A stretch of 64,000 nt of DNA from Nautilia sp. PV-1. GTDB taxonomy: Bacteria > Campylobacterota > Campylobacteria > Campylobacterales > Nautiliaceae. The stretch lies in the NCBI RefSeq assembly GCF_004006315.1, contig NZ_CP026530.1, positions 920,501 through 984,500 on the forward strand, in the 5' to 3' direction. Under the pieces are notes generated by a model. The model saw only the letters and a list, made by a program, of their open reading frames with translations. It was not told the DNA's origin and did no database searches. The first letter of the stretch is position 1. Each line of letters opens with the position of its first letter. Positions 9,804 through 18,664 of this stretch are shown here, one piece after another. The position numbers were made by a program, and so were the translations under genes.

Positions 9804-9811
9804 ATTATAAT
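9804..9811. promoter_or_regulatory. Bidirectional -10 region between bioA and the PpiD-like gene
   Basis: The octamer ATTATAAT reads as TATAAT on both strands and lies between the divergent genes. Either or both may use it; T-rich tracts flank it and no clear -35 boxes were found. Confidence 0.35.
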
Positions 9812-9849
9812 ATCAAAAAACGTGTTAGAATTTATAACAAAGGAAAAAT

Positions 9850-11289
9850 ATGATCGAATGGATGCAGACGCATAGAAAATGGCTTGTAATAACTATATGG
9901 ATAGCTACAGTGGCATTTATAGGAGCCGGATTTGTAGGATGGGGACAGTTTCAGTTCGGAAGAAAAAGCTCAACCGTGGCTAAAATAAAAAATACCGAAG
10001 TGAGTATTCAGGATGTACAGCAGATATATAACAATCTTTTTCAGGAAATGAATAAAAAACTCGGCGGAACGCTTGACGACGCAACCGCAGAAAAAATGGG
10101 ATTAAAAAAACAGGCTTTTCAAATGGCAATTCAGCAAGGCGTACTCAGACAGTATGCCAAAGACCTGGGAATGTACGTTACCGAAAAAGAAATAGCGGAA
10201 CAGATTCTTAAATATTTCAAAGACAAAAAAACATATATGCTTTACCTAAGACAGACAGGCCAAAAAGCAAAAGAATTCGAATCAAACCTGAGAAAACAGC
10301 TTTTAGTTCAGAAACTTCTTACAGCTCTTCACATAACACCTTCTGAAACATTAAAACTTACATTCGGAAGCGCGTTATACAACAGCGACAGTTTAAAAAT
10401 AAAAATAATCAACAAATCATCAGTAAAAGTAAATTTAAGTGAAGACGAAATAAAAGCTTTCTGGGAAAAAAACAAAAACAGATACCAGTCGCCTACCATG
10501 TATAAAATCGCAATAGTGACTACACCTATAAAAGGTGTTGCAACCGAAAAAGAACTAAAAGAATACTACAGCGAAAACAGAAACGATTATAAAAACGACA
10601 AAGGCGAAATTTTAACTTTCGACCAGGCTAAAAAACTGGTAAAAAGAGACTATCTTGCGAAACTTTCTAAAAAAGACGCGATTCTTGCGTATAAAAAACT
10701 TAAAGAAGGCGCTGAAAACTACAGACTGCTTACTTTAACATTAAACAACAGCATAATACCTGAAGACAAAATGAAACAGCTTATTCAAAACGGATATGTA
10801 AAACCTTTTATCGATCAAAACGAATACATAAGCGCAAAACTTGTTGAAGAAATCAAACCAAAACCTCTTCCTTTCGAAAAAGCTAAAGCCGACGTAATCA
10901 AAGACCTGTTAAACATTAAAACGCTTCAGGCTTTGGAAAACAACGCAAAAGAAGCTTTAAAAGGAGATTTCAAAGGATACAAAACAGGTTTTGTTACAAA
11001 ATACGACGCCAATAAAATAAAAGGCCTTTCTCCTGCAGAAGCAACAGAATTTTTATTTACAGAATTCAGTCTTCAAAAAGCTAAAAATTATCTGTTGATT
11101 CCGGCTACAAACCCTCAAAAAGCCGTTGTTTATCAAGTTTTGGAACAAAAGTTGCTGGATAAAGCTAAATATGAAAAAAACAAACAGCAGGTTGCCGCTA
11201 TGGCGGATGCCACTTTAAACGCTGCACTGCTTGACGATTTAATTAAAGATTTAATGACAAAATACAATATTGTAAGTTACGTAAAATAA
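9850..11289 (+). CDS. PpiD-like membrane-anchored periplasmic foldase (SurA_N/parvulin family)
   Basis: A 479-residue protein with one N-terminal membrane anchor (about 10-32, WLVITIWIATVAFIGAGFVGWG) and a large periplasmic part, matching PpiD/SurA-type chaperones that help outer-membrane and secreted proteins fold. The SurA-like N-terminal helices cover about 45-170 (IKNTEVSIQDVQQIYNNLFQ), and the later region 215-370 has a parvulin-like pattern but no clearly conserved catalytic residues. It may therefore act as a chaperone rather than an isomerase. It immediately precedes ftsA and ftsZ, a conserved order in Campylobacterota, and is probably co-transcribed with them. The start ATG has AAAGGA. 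Confidence 0.85.
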   Translation: MIEWMQTHRKWLVITIWIATVAFIGAGFVGWGQFQFGRKSSTVAKIKNTEVSIQDVQQIYNNLFQEMNKKLGGTLDDATAEKMGLKKQAFQMAIQQGVLRQYAKDLGMYVTEKEIAEQILKYFKDKKTYMLYLRQTGQKAKEFESNLRKQLLVQKLLTALHITPSETLKLTFGSALYNSDSLKIKIINKSSVKVNLSEDEIKAFWEKNKNRYQSPTMYKIAIVTTPIKGVATEKELKEYYSENRNDYKNDKGEILTFDQAKKLVKRDYLAKLSKKDAILAYKKLKEGAENYRLLTLTLNNSIIPEDKMKQLIQNGYVKPFIDQNEYISAKLVEEIKPKPLPFEKAKADVIKDLLNIKTLQALENNAKEALKGDFKGYKTGFVTKYDANKIKGLSPAEATEFLFTEFSLQKAKNYLLIPATNPQKAVVYQVLEQKLLDKAKYEKNKQQVAAMADATLNAALLDDLIKDLMTKYNIVSYVK

Positions 11290-11299
11290 AGGAACGACA

Positions 11300-12616
11300 T
11301 TGAAATCAATTTTAGCTATTGATGTAGGCAGTTTCAAAACAATTGCGATTATTGCAAATGTTGACGAGGAACTATCTATCAGCGGGGTGGGAATAGCAAA
11401 AAGCAAAGGTATTAAAAAAGGCGCTATCACAAATATTGACGAAGCGGCAAAATCTATAAAACAGGCTCTTAGCGACGCAAAAAGAATTGCCGGAATAGAA
11501 ATCAACAAAGCAATCGTTTCTATTTCGTCTACATATACTCAGAGTATCAAAAGCAACGGTATAGTAAACATACCGGGTAACGAAGTAACACTTAAAGAAA
11601 TAAACAGAGCAATTCAAACGGCATTATACAATGCCACAATACCAAACGATTATGTTGTTCTTCAGGCGATTCCTTATGATTTTAAAGTAGACGAGCTCAG
11701 CGAAATAGAAGACCCTCAGGGAATGAGCGGAAGCAGACTTGAAGTTTCCCTGCATATAATAATAGCTCAGAAATCGGGAATGGAAAATCTTAAAAAAACA
11801 TTCAAACAGGCAGGAATTGAAATCGTAAACATCGTAAACGCAGGATACGCCAGCGCTCTTGCGGTGCTAAACGAAGACGAAAAAGAACTTGGCGTTGCAG
11901 TAATAGACATAGGAGCGACTACTTCTGATTTAGCGATATATTTAAACAAAGCCTTAAGATATACAGATTTTCTTGCAGTCGGAAGCCATCATATAACAAG
12001 TGACCTTTCAATGGCGCTTCACACTACTCCTAGCGAAGCCGAATATATTAAAACACATTTTGAAGAACTTATAAAAACTGAAGAAGACCTTATTGAGATT
12101 TCAGTTATAGGAAACGAAAACGAAAAACAAAAAGCATCACTCAGCACAATTACACAGGTTATCAGCGCAAGGGTGGAAGAAACATTTTTACTTCTAAACA
12201 AAGAAATAGAAAGAAGCGGACTAAAAGCCAAACTAGGCGCCGGAATAGTTTTAACCGGAGGATTTACTAATTTTTATAATGTAAAAGAGATTGCGTCTCA
12301 GTTTTTTGACGGGCATCCTGTAAGAGTCGGAAAGCCTAAAGTTATAAACGGGCTTGTTGAAAATCTTCAGGCTCCGGAATACGCCACTGTGATAGGTTTA
12401 TTATTATACGGTAACGGTGAAAACAACAAATATGAAAAAGATTCAAATCAGCAGTTCAAATCTGAACACGTATTTGATATTCAGTTTGACGATGAAATGC
12501 AAAAAGAACAAAAACAAGTTGATGAAAAGGAGGAATTGGCAAATATCGCATCTCAAAAACCACAAAAAATCAATCCATTCAGAAAATTCATAACTTGGTT
12601 AAATAATCTATTTTAA
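11300..12616 (+). CDS. ftsA: Cell division protein FtsA
   Basis: An actin-like ATPase that tethers FtsZ filaments to the membrane at the division site. The 438 residues show the phosphate-binding opening SILAIDVGSFKT, the 1C domain (VSISSTYTQSIKSNGIVNIP), AVIDIGATTSDLAIY near residue 205 and GAGIVLTGGFTNF near 320. The C-terminus NPFRKFITWLNNLF is the amphipathic membrane-targeting helix. The linker at 380-425 is charged and poorly conserved. The start is TTG at 11300, with AAAGGAA upstream, eleven bases after the PpiD-like stop. ftsZ follows nine bases later. Confidence 0.97.
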   Translation: MKSILAIDVGSFKTIAIIANVDEELSISGVGIAKSKGIKKGAITNIDEAAKSIKQALSDAKRIAGIEINKAIVSISSTYTQSIKSNGIVNIPGNEVTLKEINRAIQTALYNATIPNDYVVLQAIPYDFKVDELSEIEDPQGMSGSRLEVSLHIIIAQKSGMENLKKTFKQAGIEIVNIVNAGYASALAVLNEDEKELGVAVIDIGATTSDLAIYLNKALRYTDFLAVGSHHITSDLSMALHTTPSEAEYIKTHFEELIKTEEDLIEISVIGNENEKQKASLSTITQVISARVEETFLLLNKEIERSGLKAKLGAGIVLTGGFTNFYNVKEIASQFFDGHPVRVGKPKVINGLVENLQAPEYATVIGLLLYGNGENNKYEKDSNQQFKSEHVFDIQFDDEMQKEQKQVDEKEELANIASQKPQKINPFRKFITWLNNLF

Positions 12617-12625
12617 GGGGAGAAA

Positions 12626-13732
12626 ATGAACGAACTATTCAAAATCAATGAAACAGTAGACGGACCTGTAATAAAAGTAATAGGTGTCGGAGGCGGCGGA
12701 AACAATATGATAAATTATATCGCCACTCAAGGTATAAAAGGAGTGGAACTAATAGCCGCGAACACTGATATACAAGCGTTAAAAACAAGCAAAGCTCATA
12801 AAAAAATACAGCTTGGCTCACGCCTCACAAACGGTCTTGGAGCCGGAATGAAACCGGAAATCGGAATGAAAGCGGCTGAAGAGACTTATGAAGAGCTAAA
12901 AGAAGCGCTTCAGGGAGCAGACTTGGTATTTATATCTGCAGGAATGGGCGGAGGAACCGGTACAGGTGCCGCTCCCGTAATAGCAAGAGCTGCAAAAGAA
13001 GTGGGAGCTCTTACTATAGGCGTCGTAACAAAACCTTTTCCTTTTGAAGGGCCTAAAAGAAAAAAACTTGCAGAATCGGGAACAACCGAACTAAAACAGG
13101 AAGCAAACTCTATCGTAGTTATTCCAAATGAGAAACTTCTTACTATTATCGACAGAAAAGTCGGAAGAAGAGAAGCGTTTGCACTTGTAGATGATGTTTT
13201 ATATCAGGCTGTAGGCGGTATTTCTAATATGGTTATCAGCTATGGCGAAAATGATATCAATGTTGACTTCAACGACCTTAGAACTGTTATGTCTCATCAG
13301 GGTCTTGCTCTTATGGGTATGGGACAGGATCAGGGTGAAAATGCGGCATTTAACGCAATTAAAAAAGCAATAGAATCACCGCTTCTTGATAATTTATCAA
13401 TTGACGGGGCAATGGGTGTACTTGTTCACTTTACATTACATGACGACTATCCTTTGGCTGAAATTGACGAAGGTATGAATATAGTTTACGAAAAAGCTGA
13501 CGAAGACGCTGATATTATTTTCGGTACCACAACAGACAATTCTCTGGCACCTGATGAAATAAAAGTCACAATCGTAGCTACAGGATTTGAAAAAAGCAAA
13601 GTTGAGAAAAAACCTGTAAACGACATAAAAGACGAAATCATGCAGTCATTTACTAAAAAAGTCGTAGGCGGTATAGAGCTTGACAGCGACGCTTTAGATA
13701 TTCCTGCTTATTTAAGAAGAATGAAGGATTAA
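12626..13732 (+). CDS. ftsZ: Cell division GTPase FtsZ
   Basis: The tubulin-like GTPase that forms the division ring. The 368 residues contain IGVGGGGNNMINYI (first nucleotide loop), the tubulin signature MGGGTGTGAAPVIARAAKE near 110, the T7 loop region YGENDINVDFNDLRTVM near 205-220, and the conserved C-terminal peptide LDIPAYLRRMKD that binds FtsA. The spacer between the core and the tail is short, about 30 residues. The ATG follows GGGGAG. It is the last gene of the ppiD-like/ftsA/ftsZ operon, and the MlaE-like permease gene converges five bases downstream without an obvious terminator. Confidence 0.99.
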   Translation: MNELFKINETVDGPVIKVIGVGGGGNNMINYIATQGIKGVELIAANTDIQALKTSKAHKKIQLGSRLTNGLGAGMKPEIGMKAAEETYEELKEALQGADLVFISAGMGGGTGTGAAPVIARAAKEVGALTIGVVTKPFPFEGPKRKKLAESGTTELKQEANSIVVIPNEKLLTIIDRKVGRREAFALVDDVLYQAVGGISNMVISYGENDINVDFNDLRTVMSHQGLALMGMGQDQGENAAFNAIKKAIESPLLDNLSIDGAMGVLVHFTLHDDYPLAEIDEGMNIVYEKADEDADIIFGTTTDNSLAPDEIKVTIVATGFEKSKVEKKPVNDIKDEIMQSFTKKVVGGIELDSDALDIPAYLRRMKD

Positions 13733-13737
13733 TTCCT

Positions 13738-14517
13738 TCAGAAGATTAAATAAAAAGCCGATACGACGTAATCGGCTACAAATATTAATATAGATGCGAT
13801 TACAACGGCTTTAGTCGTACTAACACCGACTCCTTTGGCTCCCCCTGTAGTGTTATATCCGATATATGTACCAACGGCGCTAATTAAATATCCGAACACT
13901 AAACCTTTTACAATACCTTCACTGAAATCTTTTATATCACCGAACTGTTTTATGTTTTCTATATATGTGTAACCGTTTACGTCAAGTGTATAAACGGAAA
14001 TAAGATAAGCACCTATATTCGCTACCGCGTCAAAAAACAGTATCAGCAGAGGCAATGAAATAATAGTTCCGAGTATTCTTGGAATAATAAGATACTGTTT
14101 TGAATCAACAGCCATAACGTCAAGAGCGTCAATCTGCTCGGTAACTCTCATACTTCCTAGTTCCGCGGCATAAGCGCTAACTCCCCTGCTCACCACCATA
14201 AGAGCTGCAAATACGGGACCCAGTTCCTTACAAATTGATATAAAAATAGTATATCCCATAAAATCCTCTACTCCGAATTTATGAAACCCATTATACAGCT
14301 GTACAGCCTCAACCAGTCCCGTAAAAAACGACGTAAGAAAAATAACCCCCAAACTTCCGAATCCCATAAAATTTATCTGTTCGAAAATCTGCTTGATTCT
14401 AAAAGGAGGTTTAAACAGAAGCGGCAGAAGTTTTATCTGAAATATGGTAAATTTCCCCAGCCCCGCTATAAAATCAATGGTACTTTTACCGATTATATAA
14501 AAGAAGTCGCTTATCAA
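13738..14517 (-). CDS. MlaE-family ABC transporter permease
   Basis: An inner-membrane permease of the MlaE/TTG2B family that takes part in phospholipid transport between inner and outer membranes. The 259 residues have about five membrane helices, with LGVIFLTSFFTGLVEAVQLY, the conserved ELGPVFAALMVVSRGVSAYAAELGSMRVTEQIDAL segment (read here in parts) at about 90-125, and ISAVGTYIGYNTTGGAKGVG near 215. The start is TTG at 14517 with AAGG six bases upstream. The MlaF ATPase and MlaD partners are not next to it in this window. It is divergent from fliL. Confidence 0.9.
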   Translation of the reverse strand: MISDFFYIIGKSTIDFIAGLGKFTIFQIKLLPLLFKPPFRIKQIFEQINFMGFGSLGVIFLTSFFTGLVEAVQLYNGFHKFGVEDFMGYTIFISICKELGPVFAALMVVSRGVSAYAAELGSMRVTEQIDALDVMAVDSKQYLIIPRILGTIISLPLLILFFDAVANIGAYLISVYTLDVNGYTYIENIKQFGDIKDFSEGIVKGLVFGYLISAVGTYIGYNTTGGAKGVGVSTTKAVVIASILIFVADYVVSAFYLIF

Positions 14518-14566
14518 ATTAGACCTTTTTTGCTAAAATTATAACAAACTTACACAAAGGATGAAA

Positions 14567-15088
14567 ATGGCTGAAGAAAAAGAAAATCAGGAAACTCAGG
14601 AAGAGAAAAAAGAAGGCGGGAGTAAATTACTTTTAATCGTTATTATTGTGTTACTGCTGATACTTCTTATTGTAGGAGGTTTAGTGGCCTATTTCCTATT
14701 AAGCGGAAACGATGAACCTCAAGCTGATCAACCGCAGGCACCTCAAAAAATAGAGAAAAAGAAAAAAGTAGAAAACATGGCTGAAATCGGCCCTATTTAT
14801 CCGTTAGACCAGTTTATCGTCAACCTTGTATCCAACAACGCAAACAGATACTTAAAATGTAAAATAGACCTTGAAATGGACTCACCGGACTTACAAAAAG
14901 AACTTGATAAAAAACTTCCGGCAATCAGAGATTTGATTATAAGAATACTTTCAAGTAAAACAGTTGAAGAAATACAAACTTCAAGAGGAAAAGAAAAACT
15001 TAAAGAAGAAATAAAAAGAAAAATTAATGAAATTTTGACAACCGGAGAAATAAGACACGTATACTTTACGGAGTTTGTTATACAGTAA
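14567..15088 (+). CDS. fliL: Flagellar basal-body-associated protein FliL
   Basis: FliL is a single-pass inner-membrane protein that surrounds the stator and modulates motor torque. From the ATG at 14567 it has 173 residues. A charged cytoplasmic head (EEKENQETQEEKKEGG) leads into one helix, LLLIVIIVLLLILLIVGGLVAYFLL, at about 20-45. A proline-rich linker follows, then the periplasmic stomatin-like domain beginning YPLDQFIVNLVSNNANRYLK and ending GEIRHVYFTEFVIQ. An ATG six bases earlier sits directly on AAAGG and is a poor start. Its stop overlaps the acpS ATG by one base, so the two are translationally coupled. Confidence 0.93.
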   Translation: MAEEKENQETQEEKKEGGSKLLLIVIIVLLLILLIVGGLVAYFLLSGNDEPQADQPQAPQKIEKKKKVENMAEIGPIYPLDQFIVNLVSNNANRYLKCKIDLEMDSPDLQKELDKKLPAIRDLIIRILSSKTVEEIQTSRGKEKLKEEIKRKINEILTTGEIRHVYFTEFVIQ

Positions 15089-15429
15089 TGATCGGTATTG
15101 ATGTAATATCAGTTTCAAGAATTGAAAATATGATAAATAAATTCGGCGATAAAGCCTTAAAAAGATATCTTAACGACAATGAAATAAAACTTATTAAATC
15201 TCCTCATACTGCAGCCGGTTTCTGGGCTGCAAAAGAAGCTTTTTCAAAAGCATTAGGGACAGGCATAGGAGAGGAATGTTCTTTTTTGGATATAGAAATA
15301 ATAAAAGACAAAAAAGGCAAGCCTTGTTTTTCTTCATCCACTCTTGAAAAGTTTAATTTAAAACAAGCCGACGTATCAATATCTCACGACGGAGGCTTTG
15401 CAATTGCCGCAGTAATTATTATGAAATGA
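15088..15429 (+). CDS. acpS: Holo-[acyl-carrier-protein] synthase
   Basis: Transfers 4'-phosphopantetheine from CoA to apo-ACP, activating fatty-acid synthesis. The 113 residues show IGIDVISVSRIENM with the Mg-binding aspartate, FWAAKEAFSKALGTGI with the conserved WxxKEA core, and the C-terminal VSISHDGGFAIAAV. It is coupled to fliL by a TAATG overlap, an arrangement seen in other Campylobacterota. The tRNA-Arg gene begins 43 bases after its stop, with its own promoter. Confidence 0.97.
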   Translation: MIGIDVISVSRIENMINKFGDKALKRYLNDNEIKLIKSPHTAAGFWAAKEAFSKALGTGIGEECSFLDIEIIKDKKGKPCFSSSTLEKFNLKQADVSISHDGGFAIAAVIIMK

Positions 15430-15430
15430 T

Positions 15431-15459
15431 TTTACATTTTCCGTTTTACATTGTATAAT
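15431..15459 (+). promoter_or_regulatory. Promoter of tRNA-Arg
   Basis: TTTACA (15431-15436) and TATAAT (15454-15459) are spaced by 17 bases, a near-consensus housekeeping promoter. The predicted start is a few bases before the mature tRNA at 15473. Confidence 0.65.
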
Positions 15460-15472
15460 TTCATCTCTAAAT

Positions 15473-15549
15473 GTCCCCGTAGCTCAGCTGGATAGAGCAC
15501 CACCCTGCGGAGGTGGGGGTCGTGCGTTCGAATCGCGCCGGGGACGCCA
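15473..15549 (+). tRNA. tRNA-Arg (anticodon GCG)
   Basis: A complete 77-base cloverleaf with encoded CCA. The acceptor GTCCCCG pairs with CGGGGAC, the D stem is GCTC/GAGC, the anticodon stem is CCACC/GGTGG, and the T stem GTGCG/CGCGC closes the TTCGAAT loop. The anticodon loop CTGCGGA places GCG at positions 34-36, which reads CGC and CGU arginine codons. The discriminator is G. The opposing TolC-like gene's stop codon begins at the very next base, so there is no spacer after CCA. Confidence 0.97.
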
Positions 15550-16800
15550 TTACTTCAATAAACTCAAAAGCTTTTTATAATCTATACCGCTTTTAAGGTA
15601 ATATTCCATTTTTATAATCTGAAGTTCGTTTTGAGCCTGTTTGTAAAGTGCAATATAGTATATTTTTTTGCTTAGGGCATCAAGGTAAGTGATATTGTCC
15701 ACAAGTCCGTTTTCGTATTTGATTTTAACTGTATTATATACGCTGTTTGCCATATCCACCGCACTTTGCAGGGATTTTATTTTTTCTTTTTGTGTGAGTA
15801 ATTTCTGTCTGGCAAGTTCAAAATCGGTTTTGGCCTGTTTTTTTGCAAATTCAAGCCTGCTGGCAGTTGCAAGTTTTATATATTTTGAAGATTCGACTTT
15901 CGATTTAGTCGAAGTGTCGAAAATATTAAACGTCAGACTTATATTCAGCTGATTTTGTTTATCAGGCAGATCGCTTAAAAGTTTTTCATTATAATCGCTG
16001 TATCTGTAATAACTTAGCGTATCTTCGATTTTTAACTGCGGTTTTTTTGAAGATTTTGCAATATTTATACTTTCTTCCGACGCTTTTAAATTCTCTTCAA
16101 GAGCTTTAATATCGCTCGTAGTGGAATATTTTACGTTTGTATCGGGAATTACGCTTGTATCAAGTCTGGATACTTTTACACCGCTGTAAAGCTCTATATT
16201 TTTAATAAGCTGCATTTTCTGATATTTCAGTTCTTCAATAGTATAAAGGTTTGCCTCATATTCGCTTTTTAATTTCAAAACATCTTCTTGCGTTGCCATT
16301 TTTAAGTCGTATTTGCTTTTTATTCTTTCATACTGGGCTTTTAACGCCCTGCCTTTTTCTTTATAAACTTCAATATTTTCTTTAATGGTTTTCAGATTAA
16401 AATACAAAGTAACAACATTCAAAATAGTCTGATTTACATTGCTGATATTTTGATATTTCTGGGCCTTGTATTCATACAGTTTCTGGTTTTTTAAAGCTCT
16501 GTTTTTACCTCCGTCATACAAATCCATGCTAAATTTGACAAAAGCCGCAGCAGTATTGACAACCTGCGTGTTTCTTACATCCAGATCCAGCCTGTTATAA
16601 TTTAAACCGCCGGTAAGTTTCGGATTATAAATATTCCTGACACTCTGAAAAGACTTTTGTTTTGCTTCCTGATAATATCTGTCCGCTTTTAAATTTTGGT
16701 TGTTTTTCAATGTGTCGGTAATCAGCACTTTTAAATCCACCGCGTTTGACGCAGTTATAAATACCGCTGCCGCCAGTGCCGTTTTCATTAAACTTTTCAT
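15550..16800 (-). CDS. TolC-family outer-membrane efflux channel
   Basis: The outer-membrane duct of a tripartite exporter. The 416 residues start with a signal peptide (MKSLMKTALAAAVFITASNA). Two homologous halves rich in long heptad helices follow, with the pattern NQTILNVVTLYFNLKTIKENIEVYKEKG in the first and KKQAKTDFELARQKLLTQKEKI in the second, as in TolC alpha-barrel segments. Between them lies the membrane strand region (LNISLTFNIFDTS). The ATP-binding, permease and membrane-fusion genes lie directly upstream on the same strand, so the four form one operon for MacAB- or DevBCA-like export. The substrate is unknown. Confidence 0.9.
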   Translation of the reverse strand: MKSLMKTALAAAVFITASNAVDLKVLITDTLKNNQNLKADRYYQEAKQKSFQSVRNIYNPKLTGGLNYNRLDLDVRNTQVVNTAAAFVKFSMDLYDGGKNRALKNQKLYEYKAQKYQNISNVNQTILNVVTLYFNLKTIKENIEVYKEKGRALKAQYERIKSKYDLKMATQEDVLKLKSEYEANLYTIEELKYQKMQLIKNIELYSGVKVSRLDTSVIPDTNVKYSTTSDIKALEENLKASEESINIAKSSKKPQLKIEDTLSYYRYSDYNEKLLSDLPDKQNQLNISLTFNIFDTSTKSKVESSKYIKLATASRLEFAKKQAKTDFELARQKLLTQKEKIKSLQSAVDMANSVYNTVKIKYENGLVDNITYLDALSKKIYYIALYKQAQNELQIIKMEYYLKSGIDYKKLLSLLK

Positions 16801-16809
16801 AATTTCTCC

Positions 16810-17517
16810 TTAAATAATATGCTCTTTTAACTGGTCTTTTACCACTATTTTTTTATCTTCTATACTCAACACCTTATCGCAGTATGGTAAAAGGCTTTCG
16901 TCGTGCGTAACCATAATAATCGATACGTTATGCTCTCTCGTTATCTGTTTAAGAAGTTTTACGACGTTTTGAGCCATTACTTTATCAAGCGCCGCGGTAG
17001 GTTCGTCTGCAAGGATAATATCCGGGTTGTTTGCAAGCGCCCTGGCTATGGCAACCCTCTGGTTCTGTCCTCCGCTGAGTTCACTCGGCATTGATTTTAT
17101 TTTTTCCAAAATATCCAGGTAATCCAGCAGTTTTTCGACTCTCGGCTTTACTACGTTTTTCGGCTCTCCGTTTTGATAAGGCAAAAGACTTACATTCTCT
17201 TCGACATTCAAAAACGGTATAAGATAATGCGCCTGAAAAATAAACCCGAGTTTGCTTCTTCTAAGTTTCCTGTCGTCTTTAATAAGCCATTTATTGTTAT
17301 ATACGATTTCATCGCCTATTTGAATCATTCCGCTTGTAGGCTCAAGCACACATCCGAGCATCATAAGAAGCGTCGTTTTCCCGGCACCGCTTGGAGCAAC
17401 AAGAGCTGCGAATTCACCTTTATTAAGTGTAAATTCCGCTCCGTCTATTACAACTACCTCACTGCTTCCCTGTCCGAATTTTTTAACCAGTTTTTCTACT
17501 TTAATCGCAACTGACAC
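16810..17517 (-). CDS. ABC exporter ATP-binding subunit (MacB/DevA/LolD type)
   Basis: A 235-residue cytoplasmic ATPase. It has Walker A VAPSGAGKTTLLMMLG near residue 42, the Q-loop in GFIFQAHYLIPFLNV, the signature LSGGQNQRVAIARALANNP, Walker B DIILADEPTAALDK and the switch histidine in IIMVTHDESLL. The LolD/MacB/DevA branch is indicated by the DEPTAALDKVMAQNVVKLL run and by an FtsX-type permease partner next door. It lies one base after the permease stop and just before the TolC gene, so translation is likely coupled. It powers export or mechanotransmission rather than substrate import. Confidence 0.92.
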   Translation of the reverse strand: MSVAIKVEKLVKKFGQGSSEVVVIDGAEFTLNKGEFAALVAPSGAGKTTLLMMLGCVLEPTSGMIQIGDEIVYNNKWLIKDDRKLRRSKLGFIFQAHYLIPFLNVEENVSLLPYQNGEPKNVVKPRVEKLLDYLDILEKIKSMPSELSGGQNQRVAIARALANNPDIILADEPTAALDKVMAQNVVKLLKQITREHNVSIIMVTHDESLLPYCDKVLSIEDKKIVVKDQLKEHII

Positions 17518-17518
17518 A

Positions 17519-18664
17519 TTATCCTCCTATCGCCTGCGTTGGGTCTGTTTTCATAACCTTGTAAATCCCGAAGAAAGACGCGAAAATCGAAAATATCAGA
17601 ATAATTACAAACAGCATAAACGAATCGCTCGAAAGCAAAACAATTCTTTTCGGAAACCGTCCGCTTATCATATGCGCAAAAATATTTCCGGAAATAAAAG
17701 CCAAAACTCCCAAAATAACCGTTTCTTGAATAATCATCGAAGCTATGGTTGAATTTGGTATCCCTATTAATTTCATAATTGAAAGTTCTTTCATTTTTTC
17801 AAGCGTCATCGTATAAATAATAAGCGCTATAATAACCACGGATACTACTATCAGAATAACCGTAAAAGTCCCTATCTGTTTTGAGGACTTCTTTATTACC
17901 CTCTGAAGCAGCAAAACAAGCTCCTGCGGAGTGGTATATACGGATTTGTGGGTATTTTCCTCTATTCTTTTGGCTACTTCTTTTGGATCGTACCCCTGTT
18001 TTACTTTAGCTATTATCGCATTCACAAGATGAGGGTTTGTGCCTTTTATACCGCGTTTCTCATCGCTTCTTATTCTTTCGTTGGTATATGTAAACTGAAG
18101 TATCTGAGCGTCTTTGAGACTGACAAACACAAGATAGTCCCCTCCGTTTGAGACGGTGTCTTTCGTAATACCCACAACCGTATAATAATCCCTTCCGAGT
18201 TTTATTTTTTCGCCCAGTTTATAATGAGTTTTGTCACTGACAACTATTTCGTAATGCTCTTTATTAAGAGTTCTTCCGGCAATAAGTTTTTCAGGATTTA
18301 CGGCGGATATTTTTCCAAACGGATCATATCCCACTATCATAGCCTTAAAACTTCCGTATCTGTTTGACATTTGAACGTTTTGAAATGTTATGGCTTCAGC
18401 GGACTTGATACCTTCCTGATAAGAAATTCTGTTCTTTAAATCTTCATGTATTTTTGAAGTTTCCGCAAAAGGGCCGAGCGTATCCTGCTGGACAACCCAG
18501 ATATCCACATCTAAATCATTCGTCAAAGCCTTTGCGTCATATATCATCCCTCTGTAAAGGCCGATCATTACGATTACGATTCCAAGAAGAATCCCGACAC
18601 TCATAGCCGTAATTATAAACTTGGAAAAAGAATGGCTTATGTCTTTAAAAGCAAGATTAATCAT
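17519..18664 (-). CDS. ABC exporter permease (DevC/MacB-like, FtsX domain)
   Basis: An inner-membrane permease with the FtsX layout. There is one helix near 17-38 (IITAMSVGILLGIVIVMIGL), a periplasmic domain from about 45 to 255, then three helices near 262-288, 305-328 and 342-370. MKELSIMKLIGIPNSTIA is the cytoplasmic coupling stretch. Unlike MacB, the ATPase is a separate polypeptide, as in DevC/DevA systems of cyanobacteria. Its ATG at 18664 overlaps the end of the membrane-fusion gene by eight bases, showing operon organisation. Confidence 0.9.
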   Translation of the reverse strand: MINLAFKDISHSFSKFIITAMSVGILLGIVIVMIGLYRGMIYDAKALTNDLDVDIWVVQQDTLGPFAETSKIHEDLKNRISYQEGIKSAEAITFQNVQMSNRYGSFKAMIVGYDPFGKISAVNPEKLIAGRTLNKEHYEIVVSDKTHYKLGEKIKLGRDYYTVVGITKDTVSNGGDYLVFVSLKDAQILQFTYTNERIRSDEKRGIKGTNPHLVNAIIAKVKQGYDPKEVAKRIEENTHKSVYTTPQELVLLLQRVIKKSSKQIGTFTVILIVVSVVIIALIIYTMTLEKMKELSIMKLIGIPNSTIASMIIQETVILGVLAFISGNIFAHMISGRFPKRIVLLSSDSFMLFVIILIFSIFASFFGIYKVMKTDPTQAIGG

